This document shows positions 1 through 6,614 of a DNA stretch of 9,148 nucleotides, piece after piece. The first letter of the stretch is position 1, and every line of letters starts with the position of its first letter. The DNA comes from Hyphomicrobiales bacterium (GTDB lineage Bacteria; Pseudomonadota; Alphaproteobacteria; Rhizobiales; Xanthobacteraceae). The notes below the pieces were generated by a model. The model made no database searches and was not told where the DNA came from. It was given only the letters and a program-made list of their open reading frames with translations. The stretch is taken from NCBI GenBank assembly GCA_016210825.1, contig JACQTM010000373.1:1-9148 (forward strand), read 5' to 3'. Made by a program: the position numbers and the translations under genes.

Positions 1-1028
1 CCCTCGCGCTTGACCGCGCGAACCAGCGCAGGCAAATGCTCGCCTGCTTTTTCGCTGCCGAAGCGGCCGATCAAGGTAAGACGTCCAGCTTCGTTGTCCG
101 GATTGAGGATATCGATCAGCCGCAGCAACTCATCGGCCTTCAGCGAGGGGCCGCACTTGAGGCCGATTGGATTCTTGATGCCACGGCAGTATTCGACATG
201 GGCGCCGTCGGGCTGGCGCGTGCGATCGCCGATCCAGACCATGTGACCGGACGTGCAATACCAGTCGCCCGAGGTCGAATCGACGCGCGTCATTGCCTCC
301 TCGAAGCCGAGGAGAAGCGACTCGTGGCTGGTATAGATTTCAGTCGTGCGCAGCTCGGGATGGCTTTCGAGATCGAGCCCGCACGCGCGCATGAAGCCCA
401 GCGCCTCGGAGATTCGGTCGGCAAGCTCCATATAGCGCCGTGATTGGGGAGAATCCTTGACGAAGCCGAGCATCCATTGATGCACGCTGCCGAGATTGGC
501 GTAGCCGCCATGCGCGAATGCGCGCAGTAGATTCAGCGTTGCCGCCGATTGCCGGTAGGCCTCGATCTGCCGGCGCGGATCGGGCACGCGCGCGGCCTCG
601 GTGAAGGCGATATCGTTGACGATGTCGCCACGGTAGCTCGGTAATTCCTTGCCGTCCTTCTTTTCCGTCGGCGAGGAACGCGGCTTGGCGAATTGTCCGG
701 CGATGCGGCCGACCTTCACCACCGGCGAACCGCCGGCGAAGGTGAGCACGACCGCCATCTGTAAAAAGACGCGAAAGAAGTCGCGGATATTGTTGGCGCC
801 GTGCTCGGCGAAGCTTTCGGCGCAATCGCCGCCCTGGAGCAGGAAAGCCTCGCCCGTGGCGACACGCCCGAGCGCTTTCTTCAGAGCACGCGCCTCGCCC
901 GCAAACACGAGCGGCGGGAAGCTGGCAAGCTGCTTTTCCACCGCGGCCAAGGCTTGCTTGTCCGGATAGTCAGGCATTTGCAGCGCCGGCTTTGCGCGCC
1001 AGCTATCGGGGCTCCAACGTTCGGGCAT
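1..1028 (-). CDS. Class II 3-deoxy-7-phosphoheptulonate (DAHP) synthase, N-terminal part (C-terminus outside window)
   Basis: It condenses phosphoenolpyruvate with erythrose 4-phosphate to DAHP, the first cytoplasmic step of aromatic amino acid synthesis. About 342 codons are present, against roughly 460 for the family, so the C-terminal quarter lies beyond the left edge. The class II (plant/AroH-type) signatures are visible in order: WSPDSWR at the N-terminus, LLQGGDCAES around 64-72 with the metal-binding Cys69, KVGRIAGQFAKPRS at 105-118, SYRGDIVND at 131-139, TSHE at 233-236, DWYCTSGHMVWIGDRTR at 255-271 and NPIGLKCGP at 286-294. I chose ATG 1028 because GAGG (complement 1037-1034) lies 5 nt upstream and related proteins begin with M-x-ERW. 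An in-frame ATG at 1061 would add 11 residues, but its AGGAG is directly adjacent and too close. The gene is divergent from the metal transporter. No class I or chorismate mutase domain is seen. Confidence 0.95.
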   Translation of the reverse strand, partial: MPERWSPDSWRAKPALQMPDYPDKQALAAVEKQLASFPPLVFAGEARALKKALGRVATGEAFLLQGGDCAESFAEHGANNIRDFFRVFLQMAVVLTFAGGSPVVKVGRIAGQFAKPRSSPTEKKDGKELPSYRGDIVNDIAFTEAARVPDPRRQIEAYRQSAATLNLLRAFAHGGYANLGSVHQWMLGFVKDSPQSRRYMELADRISEALGFMRACGLDLESHPELRTTEIYTSHESLLLGFEEAMTRVDSTSGDWYCTSGHMVWIGDRTRQPDGAHVEYCRGIKNPIGLKCGPSLKADELLRLIDILNPDNEAGRLTLIGRFGSEKAGEHLPALVRAVKRE

Positions 1029-1141
1029 CACAACCTCGGCCAAATACGCGGCGAATAACATCTCCTGACAAGAGATAAGGCGGGTTATACACGAGGCAGA
1101 CACGTGGAGAAACGCCAGAATTCGGCGCACGGAAACCGATA
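1029..1141. other. Divergent intergenic region between DAHP synthase and metal transporter genes
   Basis: These 113 bases must carry the 5' signals of both flanking genes. On the plus strand a possible -35 CTGACA (1065-1070) is followed after only 15 bp by TATACA (1086-1091); this spacing is short, so it is only a weak promoter candidate for the transporter. Short palindromes are present: CACGTG (1101-1106) and CGCC-A-GAATTC-GGCG (1113-1127), the latter 14 nt before the transporter ATG. I saw no Irr or RirA iron box. Confidence 0.4.
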
Positions 1142-1867
1142 ATGCCAGACGGAATCGAGCATTCTCACGAACCGGACGCGGTCGCCGCGCGCCTCGCATT
1201 GGGCCCGCGCCTGAGCTACATGCCGGATGCGGTTCTTGGCGCGATCGACGGCACAGTAACGACCTTTGCCGTGGTCTGCGGCGCGATCGGCGCCGAGCTA
1301 TCGGCCCGCGTTGTCATTATTTTGGGCGTGGCGAACCTGTTCGCCGACGGCTTCTCGATGGCGGCTGGAAATTTCGTCGCCACACGCACGGCGCGTGAGC
1401 AGGCCGAGAAATTACGCGAGCAGGAAGTCCGCCACATCGCGCTCGATCCGCATGGCGAGACCGTCGAGGTGCGGGAAATCTACCGCAGCAAAGGCTTTAC
1501 CGGCGAAGCACTGGAGACACTTATCCGCCTCATCACCTCGCGCCACGATGCCTGGATCAATATCATGCTGGCCGAGGAATACGGCATATCGGAAGCGGTA
1601 CGCTCACCAATGCGTGCGGCGCTTGCGACTTTTTTTGCGTTCGTCGCAGCCGGCGCACTCCCGCTGGTGCCGTTCATTTTGCAGCTGCCGCATGCCACGA
1701 TCTCCGCCACCATCGCAACTGGGTTCGTCTTCATCCTGATCGGGTCGCTCAAGAGCCGCTGGTCGGTTCGTAGCTGGTGGGCTTCGGGTCTTGAAACCCT
1801 TTTCATCGGCATGGCCGCCGCGGGTGTCGCGTACCTCGTCGGTTACGGACTCAAGTCACTGCTGTAG
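1142..1867 (+). CDS. VIT1/CCC1 family membrane transporter (probable Fe2+/Mn2+ exporter)
   Basis: The 241-residue integral membrane protein belongs to the vacuolar iron transporter family, which moves Fe2+ and Mn2+ out of the cytoplasm, usually by proton antiport. Five hydrophobic segments are visible at about 34-52, 56-76, 158-180, 186-204 and 216-236. The family core is clear: DGTVTTFAVVCGA in TM1 (Asp36) and LGVANLFADGFSMAAGNF in TM2 (Asp69, Met73). Between TM2 and TM3 lies the charged cytoplasmic metal-binding region (about 82-150), rich in Glu and ending IMLAEEYG. No rubrerythrin-like domain is fused at the N-terminus, so this is not an MbfA-type protein. ATG 1142 has only a weak ribosome site (GGA 8 nt upstream). 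It stands alone; the gene to its left is divergent and gor on its right is convergent. Metal specificity cannot be told from the sequence. Confidence 0.9.
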   Translation: MPDGIEHSHEPDAVAARLALGPRLSYMPDAVLGAIDGTVTTFAVVCGAIGAELSARVVIILGVANLFADGFSMAAGNFVATRTAREQAEKLREQEVRHIALDPHGETVEVREIYRSKGFTGEALETLIRLITSRHDAWINIMLAEEYGISEAVRSPMRAALATFFAFVAAGALPLVPFILQLPHATISATIATGFVFILIGSLKSRWSVRSWWASGLETLFIGMAAAGVAYLVGYGLKSLL

Positions 1868-2061
1868 AGCATGACACCGAAAAGCCTGCCCCAGAGTTGA
1901 TCCGGGGTGGAAACCGGTTTCCCGCCTTCGCGAAACCCACTCCTGTCTGCGCGAAGCCGAAGCGGCCTCGCTTCGGTGAAGGCAGGTCGACGGGCGAAGG
2001 ATGGTCGGAAAAATCATGCTCAAGCAAAATGCAAGAGCCAGGTTCTGATTCAATCGGAACC
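1867..2061. repeat. Composite palindromic intergenic repeat (Hyphomicrobiales type)
   Basis: The outer arms GAGCATGA (1867-1874) and TCATGCTC (2014-2021) are exact inverted repeats; the first begins on the last base of the transporter stop codon. Inside are CCTGCC (1885-1890) paired with GGCAGG (1981-1986), a perfect 14-bp palindrome GGAAACCGGTTTCC (1909-1922), TTCGCGAA (1927-1934), and a perfect 8-bp hairpin CCGAAGCG-GCCT-CGCTTCGG (1957-1976). A further near-perfect 21-bp palindrome, GGTTCTGATT-C-AATCGGAACC (2041-2061), follows. The pattern of GAGCATGA, AAACCGGTTT and GATTCAATCGGAACC matches from memory a repeat scattered in intergenic regions of Bradyrhizobium and relatives. It fills the space between two converging genes, so it may also end transcription, although no long T-run follows the hairpins. 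Confidence 0.75.
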
Positions 2062-2088
2062 GATCTGACTCAAGCGGTCACGCCGAAC

Positions 2089-3474
2089 CTATTCCGCCGC
2101 CTCGCGGATGTAACTCGCCGACTTCTCGCGCATGGTGACGAGTTCCTCGGCGGCGGTCGGATGCACCGCCATCACCGTATCGAAATCCGCCTTCGTCGCC
2201 TTCATCTTCACCGCGATACCGACGACCTGGATCAATTCGCCGGCGTCGGGACCGACGATGTGGCAGCCGACCACACGATCGGTTTCGCCATCGACCACGA
2301 GCTTAAAGAAGCAGCGCGTGTCGCGTCCGCCGAGCGTTGATTTCATCGGGCGAAAGCTCGTCTTGTAGATGTCCACCCGCGCCAGACGCGCGCGCGCTTG
2401 CGCCTCGGTCAGGCCAATGACACCGACCTCCGGCTCGGAAAATACCGCCGTTGGCACGTCCAAATGATCGACCGCGGTCGGCTTGCCGCCGAAGACCGTA
2501 TCAGCGAAGGCATGGCCTTCACGGATCGCCACGGGTGTCAGGTTGACGCGATCGGTGACATCGCCCACCGCATAGATATGCGGCACAGACGTTTGCGAAT
2601 ATTCGTCGACCGCGATGCCGCCACGATCGGCCAACCGAACGCCTGCTTCCGTCAGGCCAAACCCTGTGACATTCGGGCGCCGGCCCGTTGCAAACATCAC
2701 GCAATCGACGATGAAACTTGAATTATCGGACAACTCGACATCAAAGCCATGTTCGAGTTTTTCGATCGCAGCAACAGTCTGCCGGGTAACGATCTTGATG
2801 CCGCGCCGCTCCATTTCCGCTCGCAGATGTGCGCGCACATCATCGTCGAAACCGCGCAGAATGTTCTCGCCGCGATAGACAAGCGTCACCTGCGCGCCGA
2901 GGCCAGCGAAGATGCCGGCGAATTCGACGGCGATATAGCCGCCACCTTGAATGAGCACGCGCCGCGGCAGCTCCGGCAGATGGAACGCCTCATTCGACGA
3001 GATCGCGTGCTCAATTCCCGCGATCGCGGAACCCGGATGTGGCCGCCCTCCCGTCGCAATAAGGATGTGCTTGGCGCGAATGTGCTCGCCTGTCGCCACG
3101 AGACGTACATTGTGCGCGTCTTCCAGAACGGCGCGGCTCTTTACCAGCGTAACGCGCGCACGCTCGAGATTGGTGACATATGCCGCCTCGAGGCGCGCAA
3201 TTTCCCGGTCCTTGTTGGCGATCAGCGTTTTCCAGTCGAACGCCGGGGGCGACAAGGTCCAGCCAAATCCCGCAGCGTCCTCGAATTCGTCGGCAAACCG
3301 CGAGGCATAGACCAGTAGCTTCTTCGGCACACAGCCGCGAATAACGCAGGTGCCGCCGACCCGGTATTCCTCGGCGATCATGACGCGCGCGCCATAGCCC
3401 GAGGCGATGCGGGCTGCGCGCACGCCACCGGAACCCGCGCCGATGACAAAGAGATCGACCTCGCGATCGGTCAT
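2089..3474 (-). CDS. gor: Glutathione-disulfide reductase (NADPH, FAD-dependent)
   Basis: The enzyme reduces oxidised glutathione with NADPH in the cytoplasm. The 461-residue length is typical. The FAD-binding GAGSGG is at 12-17, followed by the redox-active disulfide motif GGTCVIRGCVPKK at 40-52 (Cys43, Cys48). The NADP-binding fold carries GGGYIA at 177-182. Arg201 and Arg207 after the second beta strand match the pair that selects NADPH over NADH in E. coli Gor, and separate this enzyme from NAD-using lipoamide dehydrogenases. A second FAD contact, YAVGD, is at 301-305, and the dimer-interface catalytic motif HPTAAEE at 438-444 (His438, Glu443). It starts 55 bp after the DUF2059 gene on the same strand and is probably the last gene of an rpiA-DUF2059-gor operon. 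Its own ribosome site is weak, which fits translation within a polycistronic message. The composite repeat lies just downstream. Confidence 0.96.
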   Translation of the reverse strand: MTDREVDLFVIGAGSGGVRAARIASGYGARVMIAEEYRVGGTCVIRGCVPKKLLVYASRFADEFEDAAGFGWTLSPPAFDWKTLIANKDREIARLEAAYVTNLERARVTLVKSRAVLEDAHNVRLVATGEHIRAKHILIATGGRPHPGSAIAGIEHAISSNEAFHLPELPRRVLIQGGGYIAVEFAGIFAGLGAQVTLVYRGENILRGFDDDVRAHLRAEMERRGIKIVTRQTVAAIEKLEHGFDVELSDNSSFIVDCVMFATGRRPNVTGFGLTEAGVRLADRGGIAVDEYSQTSVPHIYAVGDVTDRVNLTPVAIREGHAFADTVFGGKPTAVDHLDVPTAVFSEPEVGVIGLTEAQARARLARVDIYKTSFRPMKSTLGGRDTRCFFKLVVDGETDRVVGCHIVGPDAGELIQVVGIAVKMKATKADFDTVMAVHPTAAEELVTMREKSASYIREAAE

Positions 3475-3529
3475 TGTCGCGTCTCGCTTCAGCCTCTGCC
3501 GCCTTGCCGGACTGTGGAAAATTCCATGC

Positions 3530-4036
3530 TCACAGATTATGTCCCTTTTTCTTCATCTCGGCGCGCATCCGGCCGATGACTTCCTCGGACAACTTATTCG
3601 CCCAGTTTTGCGCAAGCGACATTGTTTGATCCACGAAAGCCGGCTCTTCTATAAGTAACTTCTTGCCGAGCGGCGAACGATAGAAGGCAAGCGTGTCCTT
3701 GAGTTCCTGCTCGGTGAAACGCTGTGCGTAGGAACGGGCGAGCTGCTCATTTAGCTCACCCCTTCGCGCGCCAAATTCGGTACGCAATGTCGCGGCCACT
3801 TCGTTTAGCTCTTTGCTAAGATTCGGATTGGTTTGCAGGAAGAGATGTTTAGCCTGCTCCACGACGCCCGGCACCAGCGGATCGAACATCTTGACCGCAC
3901 CCTTGATCTCCATCACCTCCTTGGAAAGCGCAACCGCGCCGGCCGAGGGTTGCTGCGCCCGCACCGATCCTGAGCCAAGTCCGGCAACCACAAGACCGAC
4001 GGCACAGGCGATGCCGACTAATTTTCGATACAACAT
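3530..4036 (-). CDS. Secreted DUF2059 domain protein
   Basis: The function is not known. The 168-residue protein begins with a classical signal peptide: basic MLYRK, a hydrophobic stretch to about residue 20, then SVRA followed by QQ, giving likely cleavage after Ala27 and a periplasmic mature protein of about 141 residues. The DUF2059 signature is visible at 107-128 (FTEQEL, then FYRSPLGKKLL). The rest is charged and probably helical, with a lysine-rich C-terminal end and no cysteine in the mature part. ATG 4036 is supported by a strong ribosome site, AAAGGAGT (complement 4050-4043), 6 nt upstream. It lies 27 bp after rpiA and 55 bp before gor, so it is probably cotranscribed with two cytoplasmic metabolic enzymes. 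I recall this gene order in Bradyrhizobium relatives. Nothing in the sequence shows what links an exported protein to them. Confidence 0.88.
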   Translation of the reverse strand: MLYRKLVGIACAVGLVVAGLGSGSVRAQQPSAGAVALSKEVMEIKGAVKMFDPLVPGVVEQAKHLFLQTNPNLSKELNEVAATLRTEFGARRGELNEQLARSYAQRFTEQELKDTLAFYRSPLGKKLLIEEPAFVDQTMSLAQNWANKLSEEVIGRMRAEMKKKGHNL

Positions 4037-4042
4037 TAGATC

Positions 4043-4050
4043 ACTCCTTT
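4043..4050 (-). promoter_or_regulatory. Strong ribosome binding site of the DUF2059 gene
   Basis: AAAGGAGT on the complement, 6 nt before ATG 4036, within the 27-bp rpiA spacer. It is the strongest Shine-Dalgarno site of this operon; rpiA and gor have weak or no obvious sites. This suggests the DUF2059 protein may be made in larger amounts than its neighbours (inference). Confidence 0.75.
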
Positions 4051-4063
4051 CGATGATATCGTG

Positions 4064-4762
4064 TCATGGGCGTTCGACGACGCGAACGCCGCCGGGACCC
4101 GCGATCAGGGCGGTTGTCGCCATGCCAATGAACAAACCGTGCTCGACAACCCCCGGGATCGCCGCAAGCTGGTCGGCCAGTAACTTCGGATTGGCGATAC
4201 GGCCCATGGATGCATCCACGATCCAGTGGCCACCATCCGTGACGAAAGCATGGCCGTTCTTATCACACCGCAGTTTCACGGAAGCAGCGGCGCAATATTT
4301 TGCGGTGGTGGCCTCAACGGCCCGGCGCGTGGCTGCAAAACCGAATGGAACAACTTCGACAGGCAAGGGAAATCGGCCGAGCGTCGGCACCCACTTTGAC
4401 TCGTCGGCGATCACCACCATTCCTGCGGACGCCGCGGCGACTATCTTTTCACGCAGCAGCGCACCGCCACCGCCCTTTATCAGGCTGAGATCGGGAGCAA
4501 TCTCGTCGGCGCCGTCCACGGTCAAGTCGAGTTCCGGTGTTTCATCGAGCGTCGTCAGCTTGATGCCTAGACGCTCGGCATCGGCACGGGTGGTTTCCGA
4601 GGTCGGCACGCCGATGACGTCAAAACCAGCCCGGACCTGTTCGGCCAGAACCACAAGGAAATGGCGAGCCGTCGATCCGGTGCCCAGACCGATCCGCATG
4701 CCCGGCCGAATGAAATCGAGCGCGCGGGTTGCGGCGTGGCGTTTCTGGGTTTCGATATCCAT
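4064..4762 (-). CDS. rpiA: Ribose-5-phosphate isomerase A
   Basis: It interconverts ribose 5-phosphate and ribulose 5-phosphate in the pentose phosphate pathway and, in autotrophs, the Calvin cycle. The 232-residue length is normal. Motifs in order are GLGTGSTA at 25-32 (phosphate loop), TSE at 54-56, TVDGADEI at 81-88 with Asp83 and Asp86, KGGGGALLREK at 96-106 with Lys96 and catalytic Glu105, and DESK further on. These match E. coli Asp81, Asp84, Lys94 and Glu103 with a constant offset of two. It appears to be the first gene of a minus-strand operon with the DUF2059 gene and gor, and is divergent from gph. No Shine-Dalgarno sequence precedes ATG 4762: the 20 bases upstream are pyrimidine-rich, so translation may start from a short or leaderless transcript, or by another mechanism. 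Confidence 0.95.
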   Translation of the reverse strand: MDIETQKRHAATRALDFIRPGMRIGLGTGSTARHFLVVLAEQVRAGFDVIGVPTSETTRADAERLGIKLTTLDETPELDLTVDGADEIAPDLSLIKGGGGALLREKIVAAASAGMVVIADESKWVPTLGRFPLPVEVVPFGFAATRRAVEATTAKYCAAASVKLRCDKNGHAFVTDGGHWIVDASMGRIANPKLLADQLAAIPGVVEHGLFIGMATTALIAGPGGVRVVERP

Positions 4763-4969
4763 ACCGGAGGGGTGGTCGGTTCAATACACGCGGCTGAAAT
4801 CGGGCCTATCTAGCGTCGTTCGCGGCAGGAACCTAGTGCAAAATGCTGTCCTTTAGCGCTGTCCCAAGTCAGCCTTGCCCGGGCTCGTTCCGTCCGATAG
4901 CGAACTGGCGCACCAGTGACCGCCCAAACGACCCGTGTCAACTGTACCAGCCCCGTCGGTGATGTGCCC
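4763..4969. other. Divergent intergenic region between rpiA and gph
   Basis: This stretch of 207 bases (153 if gph starts at GTG 4916) holds the 5' regions of the rpiA operon and gph. I found no promoter close to consensus for either. The best plus-strand candidate is TTGCCC, 17 bp, TAGCGA just before 4912, which is weak. I see no strong hairpin, riboswitch-like fold or operator palindrome. Confidence 0.4.
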
Positions 4970-5641
4970 ATGTCCCCGCCCGTTGTTGTTTTCGACCTTG
5001 ATGGTACGCTCGTCGATACCGCACCCGACCTCATCGATACGTTGAATGTCATTCTTGCGCGCCTTGATCTGGCTGCCATCGCATACGACGACGCACGACC
5101 GATGATCGGCGGTGGTGTACGGCCGCTCTTGGAGCGCGCTTTGGAGGCACGCGGTCGCCTATTTCCGTCCGCGCAGGTCGATCAAATCTTCGCGGATTAT
5201 CTCGAACACTACACTGCGCATATCGCAGACCGCTCACGCCCCTTTCCCGGCATCGAGACGGCATTGGGACGCCTGAGGGCGCGCGATTGCCGGCTTGCGG
5301 TATGCACCAACAAATTTGAGGGACTCTCGGTTCGGCTCTTGGAGGCGCTCGGTCTGTCAGCGCATTTCCAAGCGGTCTGCGGGCAGGACACTTTCGGGGT
5401 GAAGAAACCCGATCCGCGGATCTTGCAGAAAACGCTGGCGCGTGCTGGCGGAAGCATCGAGCGCGCGATTCTAGTCGGGGATTCTCGTACTGACATTGAC
5501 ACCGCGCGCGCCACGGGCCTGCCCGTCATCGCAGTGGACTTCGGCTATAGCACCAGTCCAATTGCGGACTTCAAACCGGATCGCATTATCAGTCATTTTG
5601 ACAACCTACCCGCGATCGCGTTCGAAATCCTGAGGCTGTAA
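4970..5641 (+). CDS. gph: Phosphoglycolate phosphatase, HAD superfamily
   Basis: It dephosphorylates 2-phosphoglycolate, a by-product of Rubisco oxygenation and of DNA 3'-end repair. From ATG 4970 it is 223 residues, the usual Gph length. HAD motif I is VFDLDGTLVDTAPD at 7-20 (nucleophile Asp9, acid/base Asp11), motif II is CTNK at 112-115 (Thr113), motif III is the Lys in GVKKPDP at 143-149, and motif IV is VGDSRTDID at 169-177 (Asp171, Asp175). The segment between motifs I and II is the alpha-helical cap. An in-frame GTG at 4916 would add 18 residues without family resemblance, so ATG 4970 is preferred, although its ribosome site (GGTGA) is weak. Substrate choice within small HAD phosphatases is hard to prove by sequence. 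The name rests on the N-terminal motif, the length and the position next to rpiA. Confidence 0.87.
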   Translation: MSPPVVVFDLDGTLVDTAPDLIDTLNVILARLDLAAIAYDDARPMIGGGVRPLLERALEARGRLFPSAQVDQIFADYLEHYTAHIADRSRPFPGIETALGRLRARDCRLAVCTNKFEGLSVRLLEALGLSAHFQAVCGQDTFGVKKPDPRILQKTLARAGGSIERAILVGDSRTDIDTARATGLPVIAVDFGYSTSPIADFKPDRIISHFDNLPAIAFEILRL

Positions 5642-5875
5642 ATCTTGTCTATCAGTGTCATGCGCTAGATCGGCGTGCCGGTCCGCGTTACGGCTAAGCA
5701 CTGGGGTGCATTCCGCACCGCTTATAAGCTTTGAACCTGTGCCAAGACCTGGGAAGCCTGGACGCGCAATTAAGAACATGGTTAACGGCGGCCAGTTGCG
5801 CCCACCGCCGCCCGCTCGTATGGTCATGCGGGGGGAAGGCGGTCGTTCGGCCGCGTCGCAACGACGGGTGAAGTA
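5642..5875. other. Intergenic region between gph and the lipoprotein gene
   Basis: These 234 bases hold no gene I can support. Visible items are an imperfect hairpin AAGC-ACTG-GGTGC-ATTCC-GCACC-GCTT (5696-5723, core stem 5705-5719) and a 10-bp palindrome GCTTATAAGC (5720-5729) directly after it. There is no T-run, so it is not a typical terminator. An open frame runs through 5655-5876 and touches the next start codon, but its product (Arg/Pro/Ser-rich, GTG start, no ribosome site) looks like chance. The promoter of the lipoprotein gene should lie here; I could not identify it. Confidence 0.4.
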
Positions 5876-6376
5876 ATGCGTAGGGTATTGGCAATCTTGG
5901 CCTGCAGTGCAGGTATTGCTGCTTGTTCGGGAGGTTCCCTACCGACATATGAAGCGCCAAAGCCGGCGACACTGGCGTTGCCGCTTCGCGTCGAATCCGA
6001 GCCGCAAGGCGCGGAAGCGAGGTCGTCAACCGGACAGACCTGCCGCACGCCTTGCACGTTGAACGTCGCGGCGAGCAGCGATTTTTCGGTGTCCTTCGCG
6101 CTCAACGGATATCTACCGCAGACGGTACCGGTGCGCCTATTGCCGCCGCTGGATCCGCGTTCGGAATCCGAAACCGAAAGCAGCTGGCAGACAAATCCGA
6201 ATTCAGTCTTTGCCGAGTTGCAAATCGCGCCGCCGCCGAAGATGGCGGCTCCGCCCAAGAAGGTGACCAAGAAGAAACCGACGGTATCGGATACGGCACC
6301 TCCACCGCAACGCGCCGCCGCGCCGACTGCGGGCCCATCCGGACTGCCGCCTCCATCTCCCTGGCCTACCCGCTAA
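5876..6376 (+). CDS. Probable PEGA-domain lipoprotein with proline-rich C-terminus
   Basis: The function is unknown. The 166-residue protein starts with a short lipoprotein-like signal (MRRVLAILAC, then GIAAC): Ile14-Ala15-Ala16-Cys17 fits a lipobox, so Cys17 would be lipidated after cleavage. Residues about 36-88 resemble a PEGA domain, a small beta-rich module of cell surface proteins. The signs are VESEPQGAEARSS, then CRTPC (Cys56 and Cys60), then SVSFALNGYLPQTVPV. The CxxxC pair could form a disulfide in the periplasm (inference). From about 118 the chain becomes low-complexity, rich in Pro, Lys and Ala (PPPK, APPKK, KKKP, PPPSPWP), which may span or bind the cell wall. The ribosome site (GGTGAAG just upstream) is weak. 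Similar short lipoproteins occur in Bradyrhizobium relatives, from memory. It appears monocistronic, followed by tRNA-Val. Confidence 0.78.
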   Translation: MRRVLAILACSAGIAACSGGSLPTYEAPKPATLALPLRVESEPQGAEARSSTGQTCRTPCTLNVAASSDFSVSFALNGYLPQTVPVRLLPPLDPRSESETESSWQTNPNSVFAELQIAPPPKMAAPPKKVTKKKPTVSDTAPPPQRAAAPTAGPSGLPPPSPWPTR

Positions 6377-6427
6377 CCGACGACCACGTGCTTTAATGGC
6401 GCTGCCGCGCCGTTCGACGTGCGTCGC

Positions 6428-6456
6428 TTGACACCCCCCGTGGCCACTTCTTAAAT
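6428..6456 (+). promoter_or_regulatory. Sigma-70-like promoter for tRNA-Val
   Basis: A perfect -35 TTGACA (6428-6433), a 17-bp spacer and a -10 TTAAAT (6451-6456, 4 of 6 matches to TATAAT) lie 42 bp before the tRNA. Transcription would begin near 6463 and give a 5' leader of about 36 nt to be removed by RNase P. The spacing and the position upstream of a stable RNA gene make this the clearest promoter in the window. It may also drive the L,D-transpeptidase gene downstream. Confidence 0.7.
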
Positions 6457-6498
6457 CGCCGATCCAACGCGCGTTTTCATTTGCCAACCCATCGCGTG

Positions 6499-6573
6499 GG
6501 GCGCTTAGCTCAGCGGGAGAGCGTCCCCTTCACACGGGGAAGGTCGTAGGTTCAATCCCTACAGCGCCCACCA
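6499..6573 (+). tRNA. tRNA-Val (anticodon CAC), CCA encoded
   Basis: All arms pair. The acceptor stem is GGGCGCT (6499-6505) with AGCGCCC (6563-6569). The D stem is GCTC/GAGC. The anticodon stem is TCCCC/GGGGA around loop TTCACAC, with anticodon CAC at 6531-6533, which reads GUG valine codons. The T stem is GTAGG/CCTAC around loop TTCAATC. The variable loop has 5 nt, the discriminator is A6570 and CCA is genomically encoded (6571-6573). Total length is 75 nt. No integrase or direct repeat of the 3' end lies nearby, so I see no sign that it has served as an integration site here. Confidence 0.97.
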
Positions 6574-6594
6574 TTTAGTCTGTCATCGCACAAT

Positions 6595-6614
6595 AGACAT
6601 CATCAGACATCATC
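6595..6614 (+). repeat. Two tandem copies of AGACATCATC
   Basis: The 10-bp unit AGACATCATC occurs twice back to back (6595-6604, 6605-6614) between the tRNA 3' end and the L,D-transpeptidase ribosome site. It is probably a small slippage duplication in the 5' leader; a binding site is possible but not supported. Confidence 0.6.

Noticed and set aside
340..825. 161-codon minus-strand open frame within the DAHP synthase region
   Set aside because: It is another frame of the same strand as DAHP synthase. The DAHP synthase frame has all class II motifs; this one is Arg-rich and featureless.
1266..1739. 157-codon plus-strand open frame inside the metal transporter gene
   Set aside because: It is an alternative frame of the VIT1/CCC1 gene, Ser/Arg-rich and without motifs.
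1867..2061. CRISPR array or IS element remnant
   Set aside because: There are no regularly spaced direct repeats and no transposase coding sequence; the structure is palindromic and fits a dispersed intergenic repeat.
2749..3318. 189-codon open frame on the plus strand opposite gor
   Set aside because: It lies fully inside gor, has no recognisable domain or ribosome site, and gor is complete with all catalytic motifs.
3813..4856. Long 347-codon open frame on the plus strand opposite rpiA and part of the DUF2059 gene
   Set aside because: Its product is Ser/Thr/Pro/Arg-rich without any family motif, and the opposite strand carries the unmistakable rpiA. It is a typical antisense open frame of GC-rich coding DNA.
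5655..5876. 73-codon open frame directly upstream of the lipoprotein gene, stop touching its start codon
   Set aside because: GTG start, no Shine-Dalgarno site, low-complexity Arg/Pro/Ser composition and no recognisable fold. The TAATG contact could suggest translational coupling, but the evidence is too thin.
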